NCBI RefSeq assembly: GCF_040373385.1
Contig: NZ_JBDXXH010000002.1
Location: 248,001-312,000, forward strand
Length of the DNA: 64,000 nt
Direction of reading: 5' to 3'
Source: Nitratidesulfovibrio sp.
Lineage (GTDB): Bacteria > Desulfobacterota > Desulfovibrionia > Desulfovibrionales > Desulfovibrionaceae
Shown here: piece by piece, positions 43,471 through 52,461 of the stretch
Layout of the letters: each line of letters opens with the position of its first letter
Position numbering within the stretch: the first letter of the stretch is position 1
The notes under the pieces: generated by a model
The model's database searches: none
What the model was told of the DNA's origin: nothing
The model's input: only the letters and a program-made list of their open reading frames with translations
Made by a program: the position numbers and the translations under genes

Positions 43471-43631
43471 GGCACGCGCCGCCGGCTTCCCGGCCGCATC
43501 CCCTTCCCCTTGCCTTCGCGTGCCGCGCTGGCCTGCCCGCCGCAGGCGCGGCGTTTCCAAAAAACCAGCCGCGTCAGTTGTCACATACTCACCCGTGGTG
43601 TAGCATGCGCCAAACCTTCAGGGAGGCGTTC

Positions 43632-44162
43632 ATGAACGCACTGGATACGGTGAATTCGGGCCGCAGGCCGTGGAGCCCCTATGTGGGCGGCGCGCTGAGC
43701 GGTCTTCTGGTGGTGGCGTCGGTGTGGGTGACGGGCAAGTACTTTGGCGCGTCCACCACCTTTGTCCGCTCGGTGGGCTTCGTTGAGCGGGTATTTTCGC
43801 CGGAACACGTGGCCGCGCTGGACTACTTCGTCAAGGAAGCGCCCAAGGTGGACTGGCAGTGGATGTTCGTGGCCGGTGTGTTCGTGGGCGCCCTGCTGGC
43901 GTCGCTGGCCTCTGGCACCTTCCGCTGGCAGGCGGTGCCGCCGGGCTGGGCGGAACGGTTCGGCCCGTCGCGGTTGCGGCGCGGCGTGGCGGCCTTTTGC
44001 GGCGGCGTGCTGGCCATGTTCGGCGCGCGTCTGGCAGACGGCTGCCCCAGCGGGCACGGCCTGAGCGGGTCGTTGCAGCTTGCGGCCAGCGGGTTCGTGG
44101 CGCTGGCCTGCTTCTTCGCGGGCGGGCTGGTGACGGCGTACATCCTGTACCGGGGGAGGTAG
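43632..44162 (+). CDS. YeeE/YedE-family membrane protein, first of a pair
   Basis: 176 residues, about four membrane segments. The signature ADGCPSGHGLSGSL carries the conserved cysteine of YeeE/YedE (DUF395) proteins, some of which take up thiosulfate or related sulfur compounds. CAGGGAGG precedes the ATG. The stop is two bases before the start of the partner gene, whose ribosome site overlaps it, so the two halves act together. Confidence 0.9.
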   Translation: MNALDTVNSGRRPWSPYVGGALSGLLVVASVWVTGKYFGASTTFVRSVGFVERVFSPEHVAALDYFVKEAPKVDWQWMFVAGVFVGALLASLASGTFRWQAVPPGWAERFGPSRLRRGVAAFCGGVLAMFGARLADGCPSGHGLSGSLQLAASGFVALACFFAGGLVTAYILYRGR

Positions 44163-44164
44163 CC

Positions 44165-44689
44165 ATGGACCTTACCTACGGACTCGTCACGGGCATTCTG
44201 TTCGGCATTTTCCTGCAACGCTCCGAAGTGCTGCGCTACGACAAGCAACTGGGCGCGCTGCGCCTGCGCGACATGACCATCGTCAAGTTCATGCTTTCCA
44301 CCGTGGTTGTGGGCATGGTGGGTGTGTATCTGCTGGTGGACCTGGAACTGGCGAAGCTGTCGGTGAAGCCGCTGGTGCTGGGGGGGAATATCTTCGGCGG
44401 GTTGGCCTTCGGCCTTGGCTGGGGGCTGCTGGGCTACTGCCCCGGCACCTCGCTGGGCGCGCTGGGCGAAGGCCGCTGGGATGCCCTGTGGGGCATTCTG
44501 GGCAGCCTGTGCGGCGCGGCCCTGTATGCGGAAGCCTACCCGACCATGAAGGCCACCGTGTTGACCTGGGGCAATTACGGCAAGGTCACCCTGCCGCAGT
44601 TGCTGGGGGTGAGCCATTGGGTGCTCATCGTGCCGCTGGTGGCGGGCGCGTTGCTGCTGTTCCGGTGGTTCGAGCGCAAGGGGCTGTAA
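44165..44689 (+). CDS. YeeE/YedE-family membrane protein, second of a pair
   Basis: 174 residues, about four to five membrane segments. GLGWGLLGYCPGTSLGALGEG holds the second conserved cysteine motif. In larger YeeE proteins both motifs are in one chain; here they are split in two coupled genes, as often seen in Desulfovibrio-type genomes. A sulfur-compound transport role is likely but not shown. Confidence 0.9.
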   Translation: MDLTYGLVTGILFGIFLQRSEVLRYDKQLGALRLRDMTIVKFMLSTVVVGMVGVYLLVDLELAKLSVKPLVLGGNIFGGLAFGLGWGLLGYCPGTSLGALGEGRWDALWGILGSLCGAALYAEAYPTMKATVLTWGNYGKVTLPQLLGVSHWVLIVPLVAGALLLFRWFERKGL

Positions 44690-44705
44690 TTCCGGATGGT
44701 AAAAA

Positions 44706-44746
44706 CGTTGGGCCGCCGCTCCCGTTCTGGGGGCGGCGGCCCAACG
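44706..44746 (+). terminator. Terminator of the YeeE pair
   Basis: A perfect 14-base stem (CGTTGGGCCGCCGC at 44706-44719 with 44733-44746) follows the stop codon by about 16 bases. The T tract is lacking on the + strand; A-rich sequence before it could serve the opposite strand. Confidence 0.75.
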
Positions 44747-45130
44747 GCGTTGATGGCCTGGGCAGGCCCACCATATCTGCCCCCTGTGGTCGGGGTACCC
44801 CATGCCCGCAGTCATGCGGATTACCGTTAAAACTGGTCGCGGGGCTTGCCCGCCAGCCCGTCACCCCCTATGCTGGGGTACAACGCGGTGTCGGATTTCC
44901 GACTGCGGCGCGCGGTACGGACCATTTTGGGCGCGTCGTCGGCATGTCGGCGGGGGCTGCCGTGCCGGACTGGCGCGAAATGCATTGCCCTTGGCGCGGA
45001 ATTTGCTTTTTGCCGGGGTATGGTCCAGCCACGGAATTTGGAACGCGGGGCGTCCGGTGCGAACACGGGCACGGATGCGGGCGCGCATGCGGCGTGCGGA
45101 TCGGACGTCATTGGCAACGGAGGATGGTGG

Positions 45131-46429
45131 GTGAAGCGCAAACGCACGGCATTCGGCGGCCTGGTGGCCGCAGCTGCACTGGCGGTGGGTGTGCTCGGCC
45201 TTGTGGCCGGGTTCGTGCCCGACGCGGGCAGCCCGTTCGTGCGTGCTCCGCTGAGTGACAGGGTATTGCGCGCGAAACCGGCCGTCGAACGCCCGGTGGC
45301 GGAGGGCGAGCAATGGCGCATGCGTGCCGCCGTGAACCGCGCCGACGATACGTTTGCCGTGGCCGATGACGGGGCGTTTGCCGTAGCCTCCGGCGTTGCG
45401 CCTGCCGACATGTCGGTGGTCCTGCCTGCCTCGGTGCATGCGGCGGTGGCCGCCTCGCTTGCGGGTGGTGGCCTGCCTGGCGTGCCCGGTGCACCCGGTG
45501 TGTCCGGTCCCTTGGTCGGCACGGCGGAAGAATTCTCCCCCTCCCATGCCGTGCCCTCGGTCAGCTTTGCCGGGGGCGGCGTGTCCGTGTCCACCGTGGA
45601 TGGTCACCGTCCCGTGGATGCCATGGCAGACGCCTCGCCCATGATCCTGCTGGGGCTCGACCCCTTGCGCATCGACGGCGGTCGCGCGGGTGAGCCCACC
45701 GTGGTGGCCGAACCCGTCTTCTACGGCGAGGCCCTGGATCAGGCCGGGCGCCCGTTGCGCTGGACGCGCGGCGAGACGGTGCGCCTGCTGGCCAGGGAGT
45801 GCGCCGCCACCCGCCGTTCGACCGTGGCGGGGGTGCGGCGACCGGTGTACGGCGGTGCCACGCGCGAGGTGCTGGCGGCAACCACGCCCGAGCAGATGCT
45901 GCTGCGTGCCCGCCAGTACCGCGACATGGTGGACCGCTACGCCCGGCGCTACAACCTTTCCCCCCGCCTGGTGCTGGCCATCATGCATGCCGAAAGCGGC
46001 TTCAATCCCAAGGCGGTCAGCCCGGCGCAGGCCCTGGGGCTGATGCAGATCGTGCCGGAAACCGCCGGGGGCGAAGTGCACGCCTACCTGCACGGCACGC
46101 CCGGCCAGCCGCCGCGCGACGCCCTGTTCGACCCCGGCACCAACATCCGCTACGGCACGGTATACCTGCACCTGTTGTCCAACCGGCACTTTTTCGACAT
46201 CGCAAATCCGGCCACCCGCGAGCTGTGCGTCATTGCCGCCTACAACGGCGGCCCCAACGCCCTGCTGCGCGTGTTCGACGCCGACAGGGACAAGGCCGTG
46301 GCCCTGATCAACGCCATGACCACCCAGCAGGTGTACGACAAGCTGGTGCGCCACATGCCCGCCGACGAATCGCGCAAGTACGTGGACAAGGTGCTTGCCT
46401 CGCTGGAGAACTTTTCGGCCGTCCGCTAG
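45131..46429 (+). CDS. Lytic murein transglycosylase, MltC-like
   Basis: 432 residues from GTG at 45131 (GGAGG seven bases ahead). An N-terminal signal/anchor (FGGLVAAAALAVGVLGLVAG), then a poorly conserved Ala/Val/Pro-rich part, then a C-terminal SLT domain: LVLAIMHAESGFNPKAV with the catalytic Glu, ALGLMQIVPETAGGEV, FDPGTNIRYGTVYL and VIAAYNGGPNALLRVF. The SLT part and its end resemble MltC closely, but the MltC N-terminal domain is not recognisable. It cuts peptidoglycan in the periplasm. Confidence 0.9.
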   Translation: MKRKRTAFGGLVAAAALAVGVLGLVAGFVPDAGSPFVRAPLSDRVLRAKPAVERPVAEGEQWRMRAAVNRADDTFAVADDGAFAVASGVAPADMSVVLPASVHAAVAASLAGGGLPGVPGAPGVSGPLVGTAEEFSPSHAVPSVSFAGGGVSVSTVDGHRPVDAMADASPMILLGLDPLRIDGGRAGEPTVVAEPVFYGEALDQAGRPLRWTRGETVRLLARECAATRRSTVAGVRRPVYGGATREVLAATTPEQMLLRARQYRDMVDRYARRYNLSPRLVLAIMHAESGFNPKAVSPAQALGLMQIVPETAGGEVHAYLHGTPGQPPRDALFDPGTNIRYGTVYLHLLSNRHFFDIANPATRELCVIAAYNGGPNALLRVFDADRDKAVALINAMTTQQVYDKLVRHMPADESRKYVDKVLASLENFSAVR

Positions 46430-46790
46430 ATCGCACATGGTCCGGCAGGCTGTATGGTGCGGCGTGCGCCCGTCCGCCCTGGCTGCCCTCTGCCAGCCCG
46501 TGTGGTCCCCCATGCTGGCGCCCGATGCTGCCGCCGCCTTGCCGTCTCATGTTGCCTTCGCCAGTCGTTGCCGGTTGCGCCATCGTCTTCATTTCGTGTC
46601 GAAATTTCCCGTCTCCCCATTCCTGTCGCGGCATGATCCGGACCCGTCTCGCAGCGTTGTGTTGCGAACCGAAAGGGCGTAAGGGGGGATGGTCGCGCCG
46701 TCCGGCGCACCGCCATGCCCAGCGGGCACGGCATTCCAGTCCGTGGTCGCCCCCGCGCGGGGCCAACCGTTCCGAACACAGGAGTCGTTC
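46430..46790. other. Gap before the OmpH-like gene
   Basis: 361 bases without a supported gene. It must hold the promoter of the lipoprotein gene. No repeat or clear hairpin is seen. Confidence 0.4.
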
Positions 46791-47300
46791 ATGAAAAGAT
46801 ATGCCCTCGTACTGCTGGCCCTTGCCGCCATGGTGGCGCTTGCCGGGTGCAACCAGCCCAAGTCCGGCGGCATCGCCGTGGTGAACACCGCCCGCGTCTA
46901 CCAGGAAAGCGAGGCGGGCAAGGCCGGGGTGAAGCACCTTGAAACGCTGCACGAAGAAATGCAGAACCAGCTCAACCAGATGCAGGAATCACTGCAAAAG
47001 GACCAGAGCGACGACAACAAGCGCAAGTTCCAGGAAGCCTTTGCCGACTACCAGAAGCGCATGGGCGCCGAACAGCAGCAGGTCATCTCCGTCCTGAACG
47101 AGAACCTGCAGAAGGTGCTGGATTCCTACCGCGAAAAGAACGGCCTCGACGTCATCGTGGGCAACGACAACGTGCTCTCCGCAGGCCCCAGCGCCGACGT
47201 TACCGGCAACATCGTGGCCGAACTGAACAAGATGAACATCACCTTCAAGGCTCTTGAGGCGGAAGCCCCGGCCAAGCCGGCGGAAGCCCCCAAGCAGTAG
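46791..47300 (+). CDS. OmpH/Skp-like lipoprotein
   Basis: 169 residues. A lipoprotein signal peptide ends in LAGC (Cys20). The mature part starts GGIAVVNTARVYQESEAGKA, typical of OmpH/Skp, followed by a long coiled coil (about residues 50-105) and a conserved C-terminal segment (GLDVIVGNDNVL). Skp-type proteins chaperone outer-membrane proteins in the periplasm; the lipid anchor is unlike classical Skp. AGGAG lies seven bases before the ATG. Confidence 0.88.
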   Translation: MKRYALVLLALAAMVALAGCNQPKSGGIAVVNTARVYQESEAGKAGVKHLETLHEEMQNQLNQMQESLQKDQSDDNKRKFQEAFADYQKRMGAEQQQVISVLNENLQKVLDSYREKNGLDVIVGNDNVLSAGPSADVTGNIVAELNKMNITFKALEAEAPAKPAEAPKQ

Positions 47301-47363
47301 CGCTTGCGGGCAAAGGGCCTGCGCCCGCCATGCCCGCATATGACGAACACAAGCCAATGACAG

Positions 47364-47395
47364 GGGCGCCCCGGCAGGCCGGGGCGCCCTTTTTT
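47364..47395 (+). terminator. Terminator of the OmpH-like gene
   Basis: GGGCGCCCCGG (47364-47374) pairs with CCGGGGCGCCC (47379-47389), directly followed by six Ts. Strong factor-independent terminator. Confidence 0.92.
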
Positions 47396-47495
47396 GCGTC
47401 CGGCGCGTGGCGGCAGCAGTGGCGCCCACCCGGGAAAGATGGGGGAGTTGCGGTGTTGCGGTGTGACGGTGGTGGTGGGGCCGTCGCGTGCCTCG

Positions 47496-48335
47496 TCATT
47501 CGTGGCGCAGCGCCTGCACCAGTTCACGGTAGCGCGGCGTTTCGGCCAGGTCGCGCAGGGCGGACTCGATGCGCTCGGCGGTGGCGGTGTCCACCCCTCC
47601 GGCCAGCATCAGGTAGCGCGATTCTCCCTTGGGATTGCCCGGCACCGGGCGCAGGGTCAGGGCCGTGCCAAGGTCCGGGTGGGTGCGCAGCAGGTGGGCC
47701 GCCTCTTCATGGCTCATGAAGGTGATGTCGTACGTGCCGCCCGCTATGGAGCGCAGCATCAGCGCATTTTCGTCTCGGGTGCGGGTGGGCGAGGAGCCGG
47801 TACGCTCCAGCGCCCGCGCCAGCCAGTCGCCGTACCAGTAGCCGTCTCCCAGCACCACGCGCAGCCCCCCGGCCAGCAGCGAATCGAGTGACCGGGCAGA
47901 GGCGGCCAGGCCCGCATCGGCGCGGCGCACGACGATGGCTGGCGGCAGCGGAACATACAGGGGGCCGATGAAGCGGGCGAAGGCATCCCGCTCCGGCGTG
48001 CGGTAGACGCCGGGGGCGCAGGCAAAGGGCGCACCTGCGCGGAAGATGGTGAGGATTTCGGTGAAGGAACTGGTGACCAGCCGGGGCTTCAGGCCCGCGC
48101 GCTCCAGCGCGAGCAGGGTCATCTCCACCAACGGCCCGCCTTGTCCTTCGGGGGTTGTCGTGAAGAACGGCGGACGGTGGTAGACATAGACGGTGATTTC
48201 GCGCGGGGGCGGGGCGGAGGGGGCGGCATGCCCCGTGCACGCCAGCGTGGCACAGGCGGCCAGCACAAGCAGCAGGATGACCAGTGGGCGCGGGCAGGGA
48301 CTGACGCAGAGGGGCCGGGCGCAGTGCGGGGGCAT
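47496..48335 (-). CDS. Periplasmic solute-binding protein (SBP_bac_3-like), paralogue 1
   Basis: 279 residues with a signal peptide (VILLLVLAACATLACTGHAA). The mature part begins REITVYVYHRPPFFTTTPEG and has VEMTLLALERAGL and YDITFMSHEEA, consistent with the family 3 solute-binding / transporter-substrate fold. No permease or ATPase is nearby, so it may be an orphan or a sensor-like protein. GGAGG precedes the ATG. It shares about the same layout as the gene at 48650-49513. Confidence 0.78.
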   Translation of the reverse strand: MPPHCARPLCVSPCPRPLVILLLVLAACATLACTGHAAPSAPPPREITVYVYHRPPFFTTTPEGQGGPLVEMTLLALERAGLKPRLVTSSFTEILTIFRAGAPFACAPGVYRTPERDAFARFIGPLYVPLPPAIVVRRADAGLAASARSLDSLLAGGLRVVLGDGYWYGDWLARALERTGSSPTRTRDENALMLRSIAGGTYDITFMSHEEAAHLLRTHPDLGTALTLRPVPGNPKGESRYLMLAGGVDTATAERIESALRDLAETPRYRELVQALRHE

Positions 48336-48553
48336 GGCAACCTCCGGCTGTGGTTGGGGAGTGGGGCTTGGATACAGGGTGCCGCGACCGTGGTCGAGGC
48401 TGAATGATTATTACGCACGGTGCATGCCGGGCGGCATTGCCGGGGGGAAGGGCGGGTGCGCGTGGGTGCCAGGCGGTGCACGGGGCGTTCGGGAACGCGG
48501 GGAGCCCCACAGGGGCACGGCGTGGGGATGCACCGGAAACCGGCAGGCACGGG

Positions 48554-48629
48554 CCCGTATGATCGGCCCAGGATGATCGGCCCCGTATGATCGGCCCTGG
48601 ATGATCGGACCCGTATGATCGGGCCAGGC
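48554..48629. repeat. 28-bp tandem repeat, about 2.7 copies
   Basis: Units starting with CCCGTATGATCGG begin at 48554, 48582 and 48610; each also contains a second ATGATCGG half. The repeat lies between the two solute-binding paralogues, upstream of paralogue 1 and just beyond the stop of paralogue 2. Confidence 0.85.
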
Positions 48630-48649
48630 GCATGCATCAGGTGCGTGGA

Positions 48650-49513
48650 TCAGGGCGTGGCGGGGGCTGGTTCCGGCGTGTCACCCGGCATGTCGCCCAG
48701 CACGGTGGCGATGGCTTCGTCGATGCGCCGCATGGTGGCCTCGTCCACGCCGCCCCCGCACATCAGGTGGCGGGTCTGGGGCTGACCCGGCAGCGCGTCC
48801 TGCCCGGTCAGGGGCACCAGTTGCAACGCCTGGAGCAACCGGGGTGACCGGCGCAGCAGTTCGGTGGCCTCTTCCTGTTCCATCAGGGTCATGTCGTAAC
48901 GGGCGGAGGCCAGCATTTCCAGCAGGGCGGCGTTGTCCGCCGTGCTGCGGTAGACCGGCGCGCGGGACCGGGCCAGCGCCTCGTCCAGGGCCGGGCCGTA
49001 CGAAAAGCCGTCGCGCAGCACCATGCGCAGCCCGGTGGCCAACAGCCCGGTCAGCCCCCTGCCTCCATCCGTCCGGAGCGCCACATCGGCCCGCAGCACC
49101 GCCACCGGGGGCTGGTTGCGGTAGATGGGGGCGCTGAACCGCGCGAACTGTTCGCGTTCGCGGGTGCGGTACCAGCCGGGCGAGCAGGCATGGACCGTGG
49201 AGTCCTGTTGGAACAGCGCCACGATGCGCTTGGGCGGCATTTCCGTGACGTGGTAGGGAATGTGCGCGGCGTCCAGCACGCCCCGCACGGCATCGATGAG
49301 AAAGCCCCCGGCCACGCCCTGCTCGAAGGTGTAGTAGGGCGGGCGATGGAAGGCGAGGATGGCCAACTCGCGCGGGGCGGGATTGTTGGTTTGCCCGGTG
49401 TCGCCCTCATCCGCCAGCACGGGGCCGGGCAGGGCCAACAGGCACCAGAGCATGCCCGCGAGGGCAAGACCGGTGGCCGTCGGAAGGCCAGGGTGGGAAC
49501 GGCTGGCGTGCAT
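48650..49513 (-). CDS. Periplasmic solute-binding protein (SBP_bac_3-like), paralogue 2
   Basis: 287 residues from the ATG at 49511-49513 (GAAAGG ahead). A signal peptide (LALAGMLWCLLALPGPVLA) is followed by RELAILAFHRPPYYTFEQG, then IDAVRGVLDAAHIPYHV and a YDMTLMEQEEATELL segment that matches paralogue 1 position by position. Tandem duplication is likely. The C-terminus ends PEPAPATP. Ligand unknown. Confidence 0.78.
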   Translation of the reverse strand: MHASRSHPGLPTATGLALAGMLWCLLALPGPVLADEGDTGQTNNPAPRELAILAFHRPPYYTFEQGVAGGFLIDAVRGVLDAAHIPYHVTEMPPKRIVALFQQDSTVHACSPGWYRTREREQFARFSAPIYRNQPPVAVLRADVALRTDGGRGLTGLLATGLRMVLRDGFSYGPALDEALARSRAPVYRSTADNAALLEMLASARYDMTLMEQEEATELLRRSPRLLQALQLVPLTGQDALPGQPQTRHLMCGGGVDEATMRRIDEAIATVLGDMPGDTPEPAPATP

Positions 49514-49831
49514 GGCTGCCTTTCGGGTGTGGCACGCGGCTGTGTGTCGGGAGACGCGGCAGGTCCGGATGGAGACGTGCCGCAGGATCACCGCATGTCC
49601 GTAATCATTGATGATAGGCGGCAGGGGGAGGGCGGTCAAGCGACAAGGAAATTGCGGCGACAGCCTTGCGTGAAGGGGGGCGCCAGAGAGAACCGGCATT
49701 TCTTCCATCCCCTTTGGCAGCCAGGCAGCCAGCCAGATTCCTTGCCATTGCGCTGGGCCCCCAGGGGCGTGCGCGAACATTTTCGCCCGGTCTGTTCCGT
49801 CCAGTCAAGGCCGGGCCTGCCGGCAATGCAA
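49514..49831. other. Gap between solute-binding gene and tRNA cluster
   Basis: 318 bases with no gene I can support. Should contain the promoter of the paralogue 2 gene. Confidence 0.4.
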
Positions 49832-49860
49832 AAGCCCCCGGAGCGATGCTCCGGGGGCTT
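49832..49860 (-). terminator. Terminator of the tRNA-Arg cluster
   Basis: AAGCCCCCGGAGC (49832-49844) pairs perfectly with 49848-49860. On the reverse strand it is followed by TTTTGC, right after the last tRNA. Confidence 0.9.
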
Positions 49861-49867
49861 GCGTGCA

Positions 49868-49944
49868 TGGTGCGCCAGGAAGGATTCGAACCTCCGACCT
49901 ACAGGTTCGTAGCCTGTTGCTCTATCCAGCTGGGCTACTGGCGC
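49868..49944 (-). tRNA. tRNA-Arg(ACG), copy 1
   Basis: 77 bases with encoded CCA. Acceptor GCGCCAG/CTGGCGC, anticodon loop CTACGAA (anticodon ACG), T arm GGAGGTTCGAATCCTTC. The A34 is the target of TadA, encoded at 37320-37847. Confidence 0.95.
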
Positions 49945-50024
49945 ACAAGGTGCGCTGTTTCGCGGGGCTTGCGTCCCGCCACGGAAGCGGCTGCCGTGGT
50001 GCATGGTTCCGGTGCATGCAGGAG

Positions 50025-50101
50025 TGGTGCGCCAGGAAGGATTCGAACCTCCGACCTACAGGTTCGTAGCCTGTTGCTCTATCCAGCTGGGCTACTGGCG
50101 C
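50025..50101 (-). tRNA. tRNA-Arg(ACG), copy 2
   Basis: Identical to copy 1 in the readable parts (77 bases with CCA, anticodon ACG), 80 bases upstream of it on the same strand. Confidence 0.95.
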
Positions 50102-50161
50102 GTGTCTCCGGAACACTTGCGAACATGCTGGCGTGACGCCCGCGAGGTCCGCATTTTCAAC

Positions 50162-50238
50162 TGGTGCGCCGGGAGAGATTCGAACTCCCGACCTACAGGT
50201 TCGTAGCCTGTTGCTCTATCCAACTGAGCTACCGGCGC
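50162..50238 (-). tRNA. tRNA-Arg(ACG), copy 3 (diverged)
   Basis: 77 bases with CCA and the same anticodon loop, but with compensated differences: acceptor GCGCCGG/CCGGCGC, D arm GCTCAGTTGG, T stem GGGAG/CTCTC. All stems still pair, so it should be functional. Confidence 0.95.
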
Positions 50239-50538
50239 AGCGAGAGAAGGCATATATGCCCGATGGGGCCGGATCGTCAAGCGATTTCGTGCTTGCCGTG
50301 CACACTGTTTTGCACGCGGCGGCACGATGCCCGCCAGCCCGCGCCGGATGCGGGATGCATGGTGGCGGGGCGTGGAGGATGGCGCGCAGTTCAATGGCCA
50401 CGGGGCGATCGTCCCGACGCGATCCGATACTCCCGCGCGTCCCCTCACCCTCCTGCCCATGGTGGGCGGCTCCAGGCGGTTGCCCCGCCCCGGTGAAAGG
50501 GATAGACCGGCCTCTCCGGTTTTTCGGTTGGAGGACCC

Positions 50539-51222
50539 ATGAGCCTTGATGCCAAGATCGACGATGCGCGCCAACTGCTGCGCGAGGTGCTGACCCTGCA
50601 CGGGCCGGGCCGCGTGGCCGTGGCCTGGACCGGCGGCAAGGATTCCACCCTGGCGCTGGCCCTGTGGCGCGGCGTGCTGCGCGATGCAACGCCCGAGGCG
50701 CGCCCGCTGTGCCTGAATCTTGACACGGGCTGCAAGTTTCCTGAAGTGTTAGCCTTTCGCGACAGGCTGGCTGTGGAGTGGGGCGTTACCCTGCACATCG
50801 CCCGTCCGGACGTGGCCCCCGGCTATCCCGTGGCGGTGGACCGGGCCACCTGCTGCCGCGACCTGAAGGTGGCGCCGTTGCAGCGCGCAGTGCGTGCGCT
50901 GGACGTGGCGGTGCTGCTTACCGGCATCCGCCGCGACGAACATCCCGACAGGGCCGCGCGGTCCGTGCGGGAACCGGTGACGGAGCCGCCCCATCTGCGC
51001 GTGCACCCGGTGCTGGACTTCAGCGAGATGGATGTGTGGGCCGCCACCATGCAGCTTGGCCTGCCCCACTGCGAACTGTACGACCGGGGCTACCGTTCGC
51101 TGGGCTGCATGCCGTGCACCCTGCCGCCGGAAGGCACGCAGGGCACGGGGGGCGAGCGTGCCGGGCGCGCCGCCGACAAGGAGGCCATGCTGGCCTCGCT
51201 GCACGCCCTGGGCTATTTCTGA
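50539..51222 (+). CDS. PAPS reductase / ATP pyrophosphatase family protein
   Basis: 227 residues. The PP-loop reads VAVAWTGGKDSTLALALW. A TCCRDLKVAPLQRAV segment and a CMPC near the C-terminus supply four cysteines that could hold an Fe-S cluster or zinc. Members activate a substrate with ATP or reduce PAPS/APS; sulfate assimilation is unlikely to be its only option here. GGAGG precedes the ATG. Its substrate is not known. Confidence 0.82.
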   Translation: MSLDAKIDDARQLLREVLTLHGPGRVAVAWTGGKDSTLALALWRGVLRDATPEARPLCLNLDTGCKFPEVLAFRDRLAVEWGVTLHIARPDVAPGYPVAVDRATCCRDLKVAPLQRAVRALDVAVLLTGIRRDEHPDRAARSVREPVTEPPHLRVHPVLDFSEMDVWAATMQLGLPHCELYDRGYRSLGCMPCTLPPEGTQGTGGERAGRAADKEAMLASLHALGYF

Positions 51223-51283
51223 AGGTTTCAGCCCGGCAGGGGTTAGCCTGAGGGCCTGACATCATGCCCCCCCCGCGCATGCG

Positions 51284-51319
51284 AAAGGGGACGGAAGCCT
51301 CGTGACTTCCGTCCCCTTT
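51284..51319. terminator. Bidirectional terminator
   Basis: AAAGGGGACGGAAG (51284-51297) pairs perfectly with CTTCCGTCCCCTTT (51306-51319), with T run TTTT on the + strand. It lies between converging genes. Confidence 0.92.
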
Positions 51320-51353
51320 TCGCGTGCCCGTCACGCCGGGTGGCTGCAAGCGG

Positions 51354-51572
51354 CTACGTGCGGTCGCAGTATACGTTTTCCATGAACGATTCCAGGGCCT
51401 CGTCCATCTGGGCCACGTATTCGCCCACGTCGTGGGTGGAATGGCAGGTGGTGCAGCGCAGGAACACCTCGTGACAGGTGCGCTCCACGCGCAGCGCGGT
51501 GCCGCAGGTGCGGCAGGGAATGGTGGTCTGGGCGGCCCGGGCCTGCCCGAATCCGTAGTTGGTGCTGTACAT
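51354..51572 (-). CDS. Small dual-CXXC zinc-ribbon-like protein
   Basis: 72 residues from MYSTNYGFGQARAAQ (AAGGAG ahead; a longer in-frame reading is unsupported). Two Cys pairs, CRTCG and CTTCH, with further single cysteines, look like a metal-binding ribbon. A family of dual-CXXC small proteins with both Cys and selenocysteine members is known; this one has Cys only. Function unknown. Confidence 0.75.
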   Translation of the reverse strand: MYSTNYGFGQARAAQTTIPCRTCGTALRVERTCHEVFLRCTTCHSTHDVGEYVAQMDEALESFMENVYCDRT

Positions 51573-51815
51573 GCGGTCTCCTTGCGGCGCGGCCAGGCGT
51601 GGTGCCCGTTGAACCGATGAAGGGCGGCGGGCTGTCCCGTGCGTTGGCTGCGCAGGCGGGGCATACCCCATAGCGCCCGTACCGGCAATCCCTTTACGCC
51701 CCCTTCCCCTTGCGCAAACCCGCCCTTCGTGTACTATGGTAAATACTGCCGGTTATTGCGTGAACCGGTGCCCACGGCCCGGCACCCGGCGAATTCCGCA
51801 CTCAAGGAGACCACG

Positions 51816-52328
51816 ATGCTTTCCGAACGTATGAACCAGGCCCTGAACGATCAGGTCAAATGGGAAATGTACTCCAGCTACCTGTACCTCTCCATGTCCG
51901 CCTACTTCGCGGACATGGGGCTTTCCGGCTTCGCCAACTGGATGCGGGTGCAGGCGCAGGAAGAACTGTTCCACGCCATGAAGTTCTACGACTTCATCAA
52001 CGAACGCGGCGGCAGGGTGATCCTGCAACCCATCGACGCGCCGCCCTCGTCGTGGGACGGCGTGCTGGACGCCTTCCAGAAGACCCTGGAGCACGAACGC
52101 CACGTCACCGCGCGCATCAACGACCTGGTCAACGTGGCCATCGAAGAGCGCGACCACGCCACCAACATCTTCCTGCAATGGTTCGTCACCGAACAGGTGG
52201 AGGAAGAGGACGGCGTGAACGACCTGTTGCACAAGCTGCGGCTCATCAACGGCGAAGGCCAGGGCATGCTGCTGCTGGACAAGGATCTGGCGACGCGGGT
52301 GTTTACCATGCCTGCGGCTGCGGCCTAG
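51816..52328 (+). CDS. ftnA: Ferritin (FtnA-like)
   Basis: 170 residues, four-helix bundle. The ferroxidase ligands are seen in WEMYSSYLYLSMSAYF (Glu), QAQEELFHAMKFYDF (Glu, His) and the IEERDHATNIFLQWFVTEQ stretch. Non-haem ferritin storing iron in the cytoplasm, and possibly protecting against oxygen. AAGGAGA precedes the ATG. Confidence 0.94.
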   Translation: MLSERMNQALNDQVKWEMYSSYLYLSMSAYFADMGLSGFANWMRVQAQEELFHAMKFYDFINERGGRVILQPIDAPPSSWDGVLDAFQKTLEHERHVTARINDLVNVAIEERDHATNIFLQWFVTEQVEEEDGVNDLLHKLRLINGEGQGMLLLDKDLATRVFTMPAAAA

Positions 52329-52340
52329 GCGAAAGATATC

Positions 52341-52397
52341 GGGCGGGCGAACCGGCGGGGCATCCTCCTGGGGAGTCTCCGGGCCGGGCGCCCGCCC
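52341..52397 (+). terminator. Possible terminator after ferritin
   Basis: GGGCGGGCG (52341-52349) pairs perfectly with CGCCCGCCC (52389-52397), but the loop is 39 bases and no T tract follows. Low confidence. Confidence 0.3.
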
Positions 52398-52461
52398 GCG
52401 CATGCGTACCGCGTACGACGCGGCATGGCGGCGATACGGCACACAAGCAAGGAGGTGCGGC

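Noticed and set aside
48554..48629. CRISPR-like array
   Set aside because: Units are adjacent with no spacers and only 2.7 copies; it is a simple tandem repeat. No CRISPR array or cas gene was seen in the window.
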